Source: Epiperipatus broadwayi (taxonomy: Eukaryota > Onychophora > Udeonychophora > Euonychophora > Peripatidae). From it: 64,000 nucleotides of DNA. Below are positions 49,287-60,120 of the stretch, piece by piece. Position numbers and translations under genes: made by a program. Every line of letters begins with the position of its first letter. The first letter of the stretch is position 1. The stretch spans positions 233,001-297,000 of the forward strand of contig JAQFVV010006503.1 of assembly GCA_028023455.1 (NCBI GenBank), given 5' to 3'. The notes below the pieces were generated by a model that saw only the letters and a program-made list of their open reading frames with translations, had not been told where the DNA came from and searched no databases.

Positions 49287-50479
49287 ACTATGTCAGTATA
49301 TATATTATACGTTTGTGTTATACATGTTCGTGACAGTAAAGAGGGAAGAAAATTATCGTTAGAAAAGTAGTAAGAGCAGATCAAAGCAAGGGGTAAAATA
49401 AATGAAATATTTTGTCTGTGTCAAAATTAATTATATTCATCTCAGTTGTTATGATTTCAAATATCCAATATGATATCATGTTAAAAGTTTTAAATTTCAA
49501 AGTATTGCTTGCTAGCACTTATATTAAATGTTCACTCCATGTTTTTAGTAGCCTCAAAGCAGGCAAAGACCTTCAATCTGGGAATTATCTGTCAAGCGGT
49601 CCGATGCAGTGTGACAATATGCTTTAATGACAATAATTTCTAGAGTAACCTCAAACCAGGTGAAGACCTTTTGTGTACACCAAGCAGCCAGATGCAGTTG
49701 GCAAAATGCTTAAATGGTTTACATGATTTCATGCTAGCAAGATTAAAAATGATATCAAGAAATAAAAGTTCATGTGTAATATTAATTTTGACATTTTTTT
49801 TTGTGTGTGAGAGTCTCATGCTTAGTAAAAATGAAGTAGTGGACTCCTATATTTAAACTCAGGTCAGGAACATGTCATTTGTTATTAAATAATAAGTACT
49901 CATCATCAATAAAATTGTTTTATCAAAAATTAAGTCAGTCATATGTGGTTTGGGGGTCAATGGGTTATTTCACAGGCCCTATTGATCTCATTTTGCTCAC
50001 TGGCGCCCATATAAATAAATTTGTCAGCAAATTTGATTGTCAGCACAGTAGTGGGTTAGTTGTCTGAATAATAAAAATCAAATGTGTCATATACAGAGAA
50101 TTACTTGTTCTACCTGCTAATATATATGTATAAATATTTGTATATCGCTAATCATTTGTATAGTTTTCTTTTTTCAGACATGGGAGAACAGTTGAACAGA
50201 GGGAAATTTGAGTAATGTTTGTTTCTTATCTTTAATAGTTTTTTTCTAAATAAAATACATGTCTCATTCAAAGAATTAATAGAAAGAGCTAACCAAGAAG
50301 ACGTAGGCAAACTAAAACTAAAATAAAAAAGACAGATTGTATAGATTGGGGAAATAATACCCAGCAGCTAATGAAGATAGGGACAATGGGACTGAAGAGA
50401 AAAATTATTATTTAAGTATACAGAGAGTGCCATAAGTTTGATTCACATTGTTTATTATATTATTTATTCAATTTCAAAG
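48907..50479 (+). other. Long leader of the LTR element
   Basis: About 1.6 kb without a real gene. It holds an (AT)n run with TGTGTACTATGTCAG on both sides (49241-49300). It also has a diverged tandem duplication of about 95 bp: 'cctcaaagcaggcaaagacc' near 49553 and 'cctcaaaccaggtgaagacc' near 49649. A splice-acceptor-like 'cttttttcag' ends at 50177. Just after it, 50180 onward, lies a diverged duplicate of the gag start ('atgggagaacag' against 'atggaagaacaa' at 50480). Frames at 49412-50067 are incidental. Confidence 0.5.
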
Positions 50480-51565
50480 ATGGAAGAACAATTAGATAAA
50501 GGATTGACTGATGATAGTCATGCGCCTTCAACCACCTCCAGTGAATGAGAGATCACTTTCAAAAATCAGATCAATAGGAAAAAGTGCAACCATCAAAGCA
50601 GAAAGATGGCTAAAGATGATCACAACGATTGAGAAACTTTTCGTATGATCCTCAGAGAAATGAGAGAAGAGAGGAAGCTAATGATTATGATGATGGAAAG
50701 GATTTTAAAGCTTGAGGAAACACGAGGCACCCAAACCAACCCAGAGATTGTAAAGCATCCTCAAGCAATAGACACTTACAAAGCTTCAAGAGAAGATGAT
50801 GATCAGACCGCACCAAAAGAAGTTGTGGACAGCAAAGAAGATGACAATGGAAAAGATGAGTCAAATCAAGAAACGGTGGAAGAAGCTGATATAAATACAG
50901 AAAGTGAAAAAGATGTTCAGACCACTAGTGAAATAAAATCAAAAGTAGAAATGGAACAGACAATAAACCCCGAAATGAGTTTAAGGAACTTGCAGAGACC
51001 ATCCCTTATATCTTCTGTAGGAATTCAACTTTTTAGGGGTAACCCAGGAGAAAAACCCATAGATCATCTAGACAGCATTAAAGAATTTTTCTGTCTGCAC
51101 TCTGTAGCAGAAAAGAAAAAGGTTATCATAGCCAGCCACTACTTAAGAGAAGCTGGAAAGGCATGGTGGAAGCTATTAAAAAACCAACCTACCTCAATAC
51201 AAGGGTATGAAAATGCCATTTTGAAAAAATATTGGAGTGAGGAAAGGCGGGAGGGTATTTTGCATAGACTGAACACACAGAAGTATCAAGAAAACTACAG
51301 ACGGGGATACACAGCCAACTTCATTCAGCAAGTGACCACATTCAAATCCCTCACAGCCTTCAAATACGAGGACCAACACATCATCCGAATGATCAGACAT
51401 CATTTACCCCCATGGATCCAAAGAATCATGCTTGGGATGTGCCCTATGTCACTAGAAAAGACCATAGACTTTTTGACTGCAATAGACTATGGGAACTTGA
51501 CACCAACTAGAAAAGATCAAAGACTACGACCATTATCAAAAGTTAAAACCATATGCATCACCTGA
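50480..51565 (+). CDS. Gag-like protein of the non-autonomous LTR element
   Basis: The clean frame is 50645-51565 (306 codons). The same frame can be followed upstream to an ATG at 50480, interrupted by TGA at 50546 and 50630, so the original start was probably 50480 and the present protein is shortened or the gene is decayed. Residues 1-115 of the clean frame are charged and Glu-rich. From about residue 120 a retrotransposon Gag capsid region follows (GIQLFRGNPGEKP, then AGKAWWKLLKN with the conserved W pair, IRMIRHHLPPW). No CCHC nucleocapsid knuckle or protease follows. It would form particles that package element RNA, with pol supplied in trans by a relative. It is related to the gag at 23897-26103. 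Confidence 0.7.
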
Positions 51566-51847
51566 TCCAGGGAAACAATAGGACAAACATTAAATGACAG
51601 ATATATATACAGATGACCAACTGACATGACCATAGGGAAAATGAGACTTGATTAACAGACCTTATCATAAGCTAGATATTAAAAAAATGATCGCAATAAC
51701 ACAGTATAATTTTGAAGTTTGTACAGATGATATTATTCACACTCATGCTGTTCTCCCAGAGTCTACCAACTAGTCAAGTACACTTATGCAACTGTATCAC
51801 GTATAAGTAAAGAGATTTTTTATTGTTTTTTTTGAAGTGAAATGAAA
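51566..51847 (+). other. Post-gag region and polypurine tract
   Basis: No coding sequence was found. The last 14 bases before the 3' LTR (GAAGTGAAATGAAA) are purine-rich, as expected for second-strand priming. Confidence 0.5.
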
Positions 51848-52965
51848 TGAAGCAGTCAGATCTGAGTTCGATCTTAGCTTCATGACATCTAGCCATAAGC
51901 CCACTTCAAACCTTAGTACTAACCTTAAATTTCCAATGCTATGGGGCTTTATACATTCAATCTATGCTAATTTCCATAAAGAATAACTTATTTCATAAAT
52001 GCGTATTAAAATTAATTAGTTTCAGATTTAAATTGATCAATTCTATTAAAATTCATGATAGAATTATTCATGAATTTATATATTATAACTGCGTGGCTTG
52101 TGCATATATATTTCTAAATTTTAAATATATATAATTGTTCGAAAGTTTCATTGTGTCGGGAATGTTTGATTTTATTTTTAAATAATTTGCTAAAGTTTTA
52201 TTGATTAAAAGCTACATTCTTTCGATAAGCTTTCAGATTTTCCCTTTCCAAACACAACAGTTAAAGTTTTATTAATTAGAAAAAAAGATACGGATTTCCT
52301 AATTAAAATCATTTTCTGATTTTCAGAATTCATTTTCTAATTAGAAAATGAATTCAAGTTAATAAGTTTGAAAGCCTTATTGAGGGAATATATCTAAAAA
52401 CAACCAGTAAATCTAAAAACATTGATAATGAAAGAAGCGCTAGCCTGAAGGCATCAGAGGACAGGATATATAGCTGTGAAAAGTTTGGAGAGGAAAAGCC
52501 ATCTTTGTTGTAGATAAGTGCACTACACTCTGTGTGTTTTAAATAGTGTTTTGATCATGGTAAGGGGCTAAATGTCAGGAATCTGGCTACCGGTTCCTGA
52601 AGTCCCCTGAAAATCTTCAATGGAGCTGCTGAATCTTTTCCGGACCAATCATGCTGCTAAAATTATGAAAAGCCACTAAAATGCTATTCCAGTAATCGAC
52701 TAAATGCATGCCTATGTTTTTTTACCAACTCAGACGTGTAACCTAAGGATCCAGCCTGGAAGAAATGGGTAATATATTTCCATAATGAACCTTAAACTTT
52801 CTGGCCAGTTCCGAACTTTACTTTACACTCCCTTTAAAGCTCTTTTATTCTTTAATGTAATAATCTTTATAAAACCTTTTATTCATGCTACTGTAAACTT
52901 ATATCATAATTCTCTCAACTTCTAGTCTTTAAACTTTCTCTTTTCTTACTTGGCTGTTCATTTAT

Positions 52966-53061
<96 letters not shown>

Positions 53062-54558
53062 TGTGCTTTATTAATGTCATGTATTTTTAATTATATGCCA
53101 ATAATCTTTCGACTCGATGAGCTCCTTTGTTCTATTTGCCTCATGCAAATAATATAATATTAATTCTAATAGTAGTTCTCGCCCATTAGAACTAAATTTA
53201 TAAGTTCTATCAATCATCGAGTCGAAAAAAATTATTACATGTTTACTATTTTCATAATTGGCTAATAATAAATTATTAGCTCCGCTTCCAATCTATGCCC
53301 CAGCTATTTTCTCATGTTTACCAATATGTATTTATTCATATATATAATCTTAAAATGTTTTCTGCAAAAGGGTCGATAAAGGAATCAACTAAATATACTC
53401 TAATTCAAATTTCAGTTAATTGCTATTTAGATTGAGGAAGGGCATGATGATTGGGATATAATTAATATGATTTGCAAATACTTTAAAATAGTTTTCATTT
53501 AAAGCTTATTTGACTTTAATTAATTGATCAAGTCATCACATAGAGCATTCTATATGGGTTTTAGTATTCAAATGATGAGAATTAAGTCATCATCTTTGAA
53601 CGTTGCTGACGTAGGACAATCTTCCGCTCCGTTAGGCTGGTCGGTGATAATATTTCTGTTATTTGAAATTATCGAGGAAGAAAGCACTTCCTCTCCTGTT
53701 CATATTAGTCAAAGGACATAAGACTTGTCAAATGCAAGCCACCATAGGACTTCGATTATCGACTAGCCATCGTCTTTCAATTTCACTTTATAGCTCATAA
53801 TTCGTCAGCACCGTTACCTCTCTGTTCCAGTAAAGCCCACTCTGATGTTCGTAATTCATGATGAAGTGATTTAAATTAAAGTCCAACAAATTCTCTGTTA
53901 TATCTCAAAATAAGTTTTTTAATAAAGATTAAAGACATGCCCTAAAATACGTATCTTGCTCTTCATGAATGGATTTGTGAATGTGAAAATAAATATCACA
54001 TTTTTTCATATAAAATTAGAGTAATAATTTCCTTTACTAATGAATACCTTTATCTGCCTTTTATTCCTTGTTGGGGGCATAGACATAGACTTTCAAATAT
54101 TGCGTAATACTCATTGGCATATAATAAGGACCGCCACTCGGATTATAATTATAAACTTTGTTTAAGGACTAGAATTAATTAATATAATCATTATTAAAAT
54201 TCAAACAACAACTATTATTATTAAATATTTTCTAAACACACTTGGTTTCTTAGTTTATTAATTATCTTATTCAATAATTATTTTAATGTTAATGCTCACT
54301 GTCTGTGTTGGCAACCCAAACATATACATATGATTCAATTTAAAAAAATATCTTAAGTTAAATAATTATCTGATATTAGTGTCAGTTCAGGGGTCTCTAA
54401 TCCTCACCAACCATTGAGCTAGTTTTTTGGCACATAGCACTGTGCCACCGATTTAGATGTCTACTAATCTGAGCTGGTGTGTTGGGTTTGAATTCAGTTT
54501 GAGCCGACTGAGTTTGGATCCGACTTGAGTTTAGGTGGTGGGTTTTTCAACTGGTACA
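51848..54558 (+). repeat. 3' LTR (2711 bp)
   Basis: A copy of 46274-48888 with scattered substitutions and an expanded (TA)n at 52972-53057, which accounts for most of the extra length. The 30-bp palindrome recurs at 52326-52355. The 65-codon frame at 53524-53721 is incidental. Confidence 0.85.
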
Positions 54559-54662
54559 ATATATATGTAAACATTACAAGCATAAAGCTAAACTAGTCAA
54601 TATATAATCAAAACTAACCCAAATACAAAATTCAACCAGACCAGCATAAAAATAATATTAAA

Positions 54663-54706
54663 ACTCAACCCAAGGTTTCACTGCTACAAGCAGACTTCTC
54701 ATGTGT
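54663..54706 (-). ncRNA. Hammerhead-like relic in PLE 3' region (minus copy)
   Basis: On minus, ATGAGAA in the place of CTGANGA, a CTGC/GCAG stem II, GAAA and a stem III ACC-TTG-GGT followed by T. Stem I is short (C-G, A/A mismatch, C-G, A-T). The C3 position is A and the G8 position is A, so it is not expected to be active. Confidence 0.4.
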
Positions 54707-54740
54707 AATGAACTACAAAAACTACACAATATATTTAATA

Positions 54741-56100
54741 TTAAACATTACCCACAAATCCATTCACTTCCCATCCACCCTTAATATTAAAAGAAGTCTT
54801 AAATAAATTAATTGCTTCAGAATAATAAATTTTCAATAATAAAGATTCTTTAATTCTGCTTTTGATTTCATTTCTCTCAAAGAAGACAACCTTAGCCTCA
54901 TCCAAATCAATAGTGTGGCTTGTATTTTTTTCATGGACACAAAGCAGAACTAAGATATCTATTTTTAACACTACTTTTATGAACCTTTATTCTTTCATTT
55001 AAACTCAAACTACTCTCACCTATGTAAACCTTCTTACAATAAACAAGGGATAAAATATACTACACCAGAAATAGTCTTTCTATCAAAAATTTCTTTTGTA
55101 TTATTTAATAAATTATTCAATGTAACACCCCTTTTCCAAGAAATTTTCTTATTTCCAAACAATTTACTATTTCTACATACAATTTTATAAGAAGACAATT
55201 TAAATGGCAAATAAATAAAATCATATTTTTCTTTAATCTTTACATCCTTACAAATATTACTATTAAATAAAATACTTTTAACAAATTTATCAGAGTAACC
55301 AATCCTCAAGTAATCTTTATAAAATTGATATTTCTGGAACAAAGCTACCCCACTAGAATTATTTAGTTTATTATTCCTATGACAATAATTCCTTAAAGCA
55401 GCTATTTTATGAGATACAGACTGATAACTATCAGGTTTAATTATAGCTCTTAATTCTTTACTTTTAACAAAATGACTGCACAGTAAACAATTAGTCTCTA
55501 CATTTCGAATCACCAAAAGATCTAAAAATTTTAACTTACCAAAATCTAACCCCCTCCTTCTAACACAAATTTTATAGAAGGATCAAATCAATTAAACTCA
55601 TTTCTCAACTACAAATAAACAATCATCAACATATCTGACAAATAACTTTACATATAAACAATTCTTTTTAATAATAATTTCCTCTTCCATATAATTAATA
55701 TAAACTGAACATACTAAAGGAGAAATAATATAACCTATTATCCACTCTTCCTTAATCTTATAAAAATTATCTTTCTAAGTAAAATACATAGAATCTCCCA
55801 ATAACAAAAGCAAATCTTTAATTACCTTAATTATATTTTTTGATAAAGAACTTTTTTTAATCAATACAGACATAAGAATATCAATACTGCTTAACCTATT
55901 AACAGACTGATACATATTTTCAATATCTAAACTGCCAAATACCCAATTACTTTCCATTTTAAAATTATTAATCTTATCAAAAGCCTGAAAAGAAGAAGAA
56001 ACTGTGTAATGACCAAAATCAACAAATTCTTTTAAAAAATTATTCAAGAATCTAGAAATACCCTCTACAACACTACCTATAATATCAAAAATAAATCTTA
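54741..56100 (-). pseudogene. PLE reverse transcriptase/GIY-YIG fragment (minus copy)
   Basis: Minus-strand pieces: 56047-55775 (RT fingers/palm start, with SLDIENMYQSV), 55516-55034 (linker with NCLLCSHFVKSKE, ending in VYFIPC, the first GIY-YIG motif) and 54971-54741 (end of the nuclease domain with TSHTIDLDEAKVV). Frameshifts and stops separate them. The break after VYFIPC is at the same place in the plus copy, so it predates the duplication or was inherited. The upstream part is missing. Confidence 0.8.
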
Positions 56101-56248
56101 AAGTAAAACCATCTTTATGCTGGTCTGGTTAAATTTTGGATTTGGGGTAGTTTTGATTATATATTGACTAGTTTAGCTTTATGCTTGTAATGTTTACATT
56201 TTAATGAGTTTCTTTGCATTTAAGAGTAGTTTTGCTGATGTAGTGTAA

Positions 56249-56379
<131 letters not shown>

Positions 56380-56538
56380 GATATATTTGAATTTTGTTTA
56401 TGCATATTAAGTTTGTTGTTTGAGTTTGGTTGAAAGAGTATATTTGTGTTTATTTAGTTATATATATATATATATAGAAGTGTGTGTATGTTATTATTGT
56501 GTGTTAATTTATAAGGGTATTTGTAATTGGTTTTTAGT

Positions 56539-58931
56539 ATGGGTTTGTGGAGTTTAGTTTTTAATAATTTTCCATTGAATGATATTAGAAGGATTAAAAA
56601 TTAGTCTAGATTGAGTGATAGGATAGAGTCTTTAAGATGGTAGATTTATTTTCTTAAAAAATGTAGGGAATTTAGTGTTTTTCCTAGGTTTTGTGTTTTT
56701 AATTTTAGTAGAAATAAAAAGTTGCTTCAAAATAGGAATTTGGTTTTTAAGTTACAAACATATATTTTGAATAGTTTTTTTAAAAAAAATTTTGTAAGGT
56801 TTTACAAATTCATTTATGAATATAAAAGAAATAGACATTAGTTAGACAGGAGGCAAGATTTTAATTATTCAATTTTGAATTTTTTTATGAGACAATTTAG
56901 ACAGAATACGTCAAATTTCTATTGTAAAAAATATGAAAGAAAATTAAAGTGGTTGTTTGGGAAAGTTAATAAAGTTTATTGTAGTGATAAAGGGTATGTG
57001 AATAAGGTTTTTGAGGATAGAGTTGTTAATCTTACGGATTTGAAGTTAAATGATAGAGAATTAGATATTCTTGGTAAAGGCCCTAATTTTGTTCCATTTC
57101 ATTCAAAAAATATAGTTTTTGATACAATTTCGTCTATTGAATCTAGTAATTTGAGTGATGAGCAGAAAGTTGGTATTCAATCGATTTTGAATAAAAGTTT
57201 AAAAAGGAAAGAAAAATTTGTTATTAATCCTGCTGCGATTAAACATCTTAAGAATAAGTTAATTGCTAATGATGTAATAATTTCTCGTGAAGACAAAGCT
57301 GGTAGGATTGTCATTATGAAAGGAGATGAATTCAAAGAGAAAATGGATAGAGAATTAAATAATGGTAAATATATGTTTTTAGATAAAGATCCAGGTAATT
57401 TGATTAAAAGAAAATTGATAGATATTATGAAGAAAATGGTAAATTTAAAATTTTTTAATAGAATAGATTATTTAAAATGCTATCCTAATGATTTCACACC
57501 AGCTAAGATGTTTATGAATATTAAGACTCATAAAGATGGTTTTCCTTTAAGATTTATTTTTGATTTTACAGGTAGTGTTGTAGAGGGTATTTCTAGATTC
57601 TTGAATAATTTTTTAAAACAATTTGTTGATTTGGGTCATTACCCAGTTTCTTCTTCTTTTGAGGCTTCTGATAAGATTAATAATTTTAAAATGGAAAGTA
57701 ATTGGGTATTTGGCAGTTTAGATATTGGAAATATGTATCAGTCTGTTAATAGGTTAAGCAGTATTGATATTCTTATGTCTGTATTGATTAAGAAAAGTTC
57801 TTTATCAAAAAATAAAATTAAGGTAATTAAAGGTTTGCTTTTGTTATTGGAAGATTCTATGTATTTTACTTATAAAGGTAATTTTTATAAGATTAAGGAA
57901 GGGTGGATAATAGGTTATATTATTTCTCCTTTAGTATGTACAGTTTATATTAATTATATGGAAGAGGAAATTATTATTAAAAAGAATTGTTTATATGTAA
58001 AGTTATTTGTCAGATATGTTGATGATTGTTTATTTGTAGTTGGGAATGATAAATTGAAGGAATTTGTAAATGAGTTTAATTGTTTTGATCCTTCTATAAA
58101 ATTTGTGTTAGAAGGAGGGGGGGGGTTTAGATTTTGGTAAGTTAAAATTTTTAGATCTTTTGGTGATTAGAAAGGTAGAGACTAATTGTTTACTGTGTAG
58201 TCATTTTGTTAAAAGTAAAGAATTAAAATCTATAATTAACCCTGTTAGCTATCAGTCTGTATCTCATAAGGTAGCTTCTTTAAGGAATTATTGTCATAGG
58301 AATAATAAATTAAATAATTCTAGTGGGGTAGCTTTGTTTCAGAAATATCAATTTTATAAAGATTACTTGAGGATTGGTTACTGTGATAAATTTGTTAAAA
58401 GTATTTTATTTAATAGTAATATTTGTAAGGATGTAAAGGTTAAAGAAAAATATGATTTTATTTCTTTGCCATTTAAATTGTCTTCTTATAAAATTGTATG
58501 TAGAAATAGTAAATTGTTTGGAAATAAGAAAATTGCTTGGAAAAGGAGAGTTACATTGAATAATTTATTAAATAATACAAAAGAAATTTTTGGTAGAAAA
58601 ACTATTCCTGGTGGAGTATATTTTATCCCTTGTTTATTGTAAGAAGGTTTACATAGGTGAGAGTAGTTTGAGTTTAAATGAAAGAATAAAGGTTCATAAA
58701 AGTAGAGTTAAAAATAGATATCTTAGTTCTGCTTTGTATGTCCATAAAAAGATATAAGCCACACTATTGATTTTGATGAAGCTAAGGTTGTCTTCTTTGA
58801 GAGAAATGAAATGAAGAATTAAAGAATCTTTATTATTGAAAATTTATTATTCTGAAGCAATTAATTTATTTAAGACTTCTTTTAATATTAAGGGTGGATG
58901 GGAAGTGAATGGATTTGTGGGTAATGTTTAA
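56539..58931 (+). pseudogene. PLE reverse transcriptase with GIY-YIG endonuclease, decayed
   Basis: An ATG at 56539 (MGLWSLVFNNF) opens a frame with three stops before a clean run from 56875 to 58140 (421 codons). That run includes the PLE N-terminal signature (EDKAGRIVIM), FIFDFTGSVVEGI, SLDIGNMYQSV, GYIISPLVCTVYINYMEEE and the catalytic RYVDDCLF. A G9 run near 58117 shifts frame into 58160-58642, a linker with a C-x2-C segment (NCLLCSHFV), ending VYFIPC. A one-base shift then gives CKKVYIGESSLSLNERIKVH, the GIY-YIG core, with a further indel before the end at 58931. Total length is near 800 codons, normal for the family. It would copy the element from a nick made by its own nuclease. Confidence 0.85.
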
Positions 58932-58965
58932 TATTATATATATTGTGTAGTTTTTGTAGTTCTTT

Positions 58966-59009
58966 ACACTTGAGAAGTCTGCTTGAAGCAGTGAAACCTT
59001 TGGTTGTGT
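58966..59009 (+). ncRNA. Hammerhead-like fold in PLE 3' region (plus copy)
   Basis: The order of parts is that of a type I hammerhead. A stem I strand ACAC (58966-58969) is followed by TTGAGAA (58970-58976) where CTGANGA is expected, then stem II CTGC-TTGAA-GCAG and GAAA (58993-58996). Stem III is ACC-TTT-GGT, with T at the cleavage position 59005, then GTGT pairing back to ACAC. The C3 and G8 positions are T and A, so their cross-core Watson-Crick pair would be kept as U-A. Activity is doubtful. Confidence 0.45.
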
Positions 59010-59082
59010 TTTAATATTATTTTTATGCTGGTCTGGTTGAATTTTGTATTTGGGGTAGTTTTGATTATTTGTATATATATAT

Positions 59083-59228
59083 ATTGAAATAATATTTTTA
59101 ACGGTTTATAAACAATTACAAACAATCTTAAAATCCGCAGAAGTACTTTCGGTTTTAACCGAAAGTACTTCTGCGGATTTTAAGATTGTTTGTAATTGTT
59201 TATAAACCGTTAAAAATATTATTTCAAT
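59083..59228. repeat. Perfect palindrome with 72-bp arms and 2-base loop
   Basis: 59083-59154 and 59157-59228 are exact reverse complements separated by TT. It sits between the PLE 3' end and an (AT)n run. The lack of any mismatch in an otherwise mutated region suggests recent origin, or an assembly or fold-back artefact. Confidence 0.9.
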
Positions 59229-59276
59229 TATAATTACAATATTGTTTTTAATTAACGGATACTTTATTTATTTTAC

Positions 59277-59335
<59 letters not shown>
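59277..59335. repeat. (AT)n microsatellite
   Basis: AT run with one GT interruption. Confidence 0.95.
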
Positions 59336-59339
<4 letters not shown>

Positions 59340-59443
59340 TAAGAGCAAACTTAAGAGCATGCTAATGCTCTAAACAAGCTTCTTTTTTTATTATGATAAA
59401 TGCTACTACAAGAGAAGGCATTCAAATCATCTTTATCTTAGAT

Positions 59444-59501
59444 TGTCCCCATCCCCAGACCAGTTTCGACCTATGGGTCTCTTCAGTGAGGAGTTGGGAC
59501 A
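59444..59501 (-). ncRNA. Type I hammerhead ribozyme, family B left copy
   Basis: On minus: CTGAAGA, stem II GACC-CATA-GGTC (four perfect pairs), GAAA, stem III A-C/G-U closed by a TG loop, and GTC. Stem I: CTCCTCA with TGGGGA, internal loop CAA/TG, then distal TGTCCC with GGGACA. All essential core bases (C3, U4, G5, A6, G8, A9, G12, A13, A14, A15.1, U16.1, C17) are present. It differs from the right copy in the stem III loop (TG against CA). Predicted active. Confidence 0.85.
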
Positions 59502-59885
59502 TTAGATTCAAAAAAACAACTCAAGCTAAGCATTTATCTAAAAGATAATTCTCAAGAAGAAGATCTAAACCTTTAGACATCTGCATGTCTTTAAAGTCAG
59601 CTCTCCAACTGTTCTTAAGTTTACATATTGGTAATTGCAAGCTATATATAAGTCATGTGACATCTGACTTTTTATTATTACTATTATTATTTTGCTGTTG
59701 GGGCTTTGGCTAAATTAAATGGCTAAGCCTATTAATATATGGAGTATCTGAATTAAGTTCAGGCCCATATAATTTGTTCAGTTGGAGAGCTGACTTTAAA
59801 GACATGCAGATGTCTAAAGGTTTAGATCTTCTTGAGAATTGTCTTTTAGATAAATGCTTAGCTTGAGTTGGTTTTTTGAATCTAA

Positions 59886-59943
59886 TGTCCCAACTCCTCA
59901 CTGAAGAGACCCATAGGTCGAAACCAGTCTGGGGATGGGGACA
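59886..59943 (+). ncRNA. Type I hammerhead ribozyme, family B right copy
   Basis: CTGAAGA at 59901-59907, stem II GACC-CATA-GGTC, GAAA at 59920-59923, C, loop CA, GTC at 59927-59929, with predicted cleavage after C59929. Stem I: CTCCTCA/TGGGGA, internal loop CAA/TG, distal TGTCCC/GGGACA. The core is complete. The very short stem III and the internal loop in stem I facing the stem II loop are features of PLE- and retrozyme-associated hammerheads. Confidence 0.87.
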
Positions 59944-60120
59944 ATCTAAGATAAAGATGATTTGAATGCCTTCTCTCATAGCAGCATTTATCATAATAAA
60001 AAAAATAATAATAAAAGAAGAAGCTTGTTTAGAGCATTAGCATGCTCTTAAGTTTACATATTGGTAATTGCAAGCTATATATAAGTCATGTGACATGACT
60101 TTTTATTATTACTATTATAT

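Larger units (their letters stand above)
46274..54558 (+). mobile_element. Complete gag-only LTR retrotransposon with giant LTRs
   Basis: Two direct repeats, 46274-48888 and 51848-54558, begin TGAAGCAGTC and end ACTGGTACA, so both have TG...CA ends. ATAT flanks the whole element on both sides. The internal region (48889-51847, 2959 bp) starts with a TGG-type primer site and ends with a purine-rich tract, and contains only a gag-like gene. No protease, RT, RNase H or integrase motif was found in any frame. This is therefore a structurally complete, apparently non-autonomous Ty3/gypsy-derived element whose LTRs make up nearly two thirds of its length. The LTRs differ at scattered positions, so the insertion is not very recent. 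Confidence 0.85.
54569..56117 (-). mobile_element. Penelope-like element, truncated minus copy
   Basis: The minus-strand 3' half of the same PLE that lies on plus at 56117-59070. It is cut inside the RT region at 56117 and joined head-to-head to the 5' end of the plus copy through a short shared 'tttatg'. Its 3' region extends further than that of the plus copy (down to 54569). Inverted partial copies are a known habit of PLE insertions. Confidence 0.8.
59348..60120. mobile_element. Family B fold-back element with two hammerhead ribozymes
   Basis: Inverted arms 59348-59611 and 59779-60054 (264 and 276 bp) carry one hammerhead each, in opposite orientation. The spacer 59612-59778 and the right flank 60048-60120 share a direct repeat of about 70 bp ('tttacatattggtaattgc' to 'gactttttattattactat'). 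It is non-coding. The minus-strand frame 59710-59994 is incidental. The sequence differs from family A except around the ribozyme core and 'agtctggggat'. It is best read as two non-autonomous ribozyme-bearing units inserted tail-to-tail or as a fold-back duplication. Confidence 0.65.

Noticed and set aside
53524-53721. 65-codon frame in the 3' LTR
   Set aside because: The corresponding frame in the 5' LTR is interrupted, so it is not conserved between LTRs.
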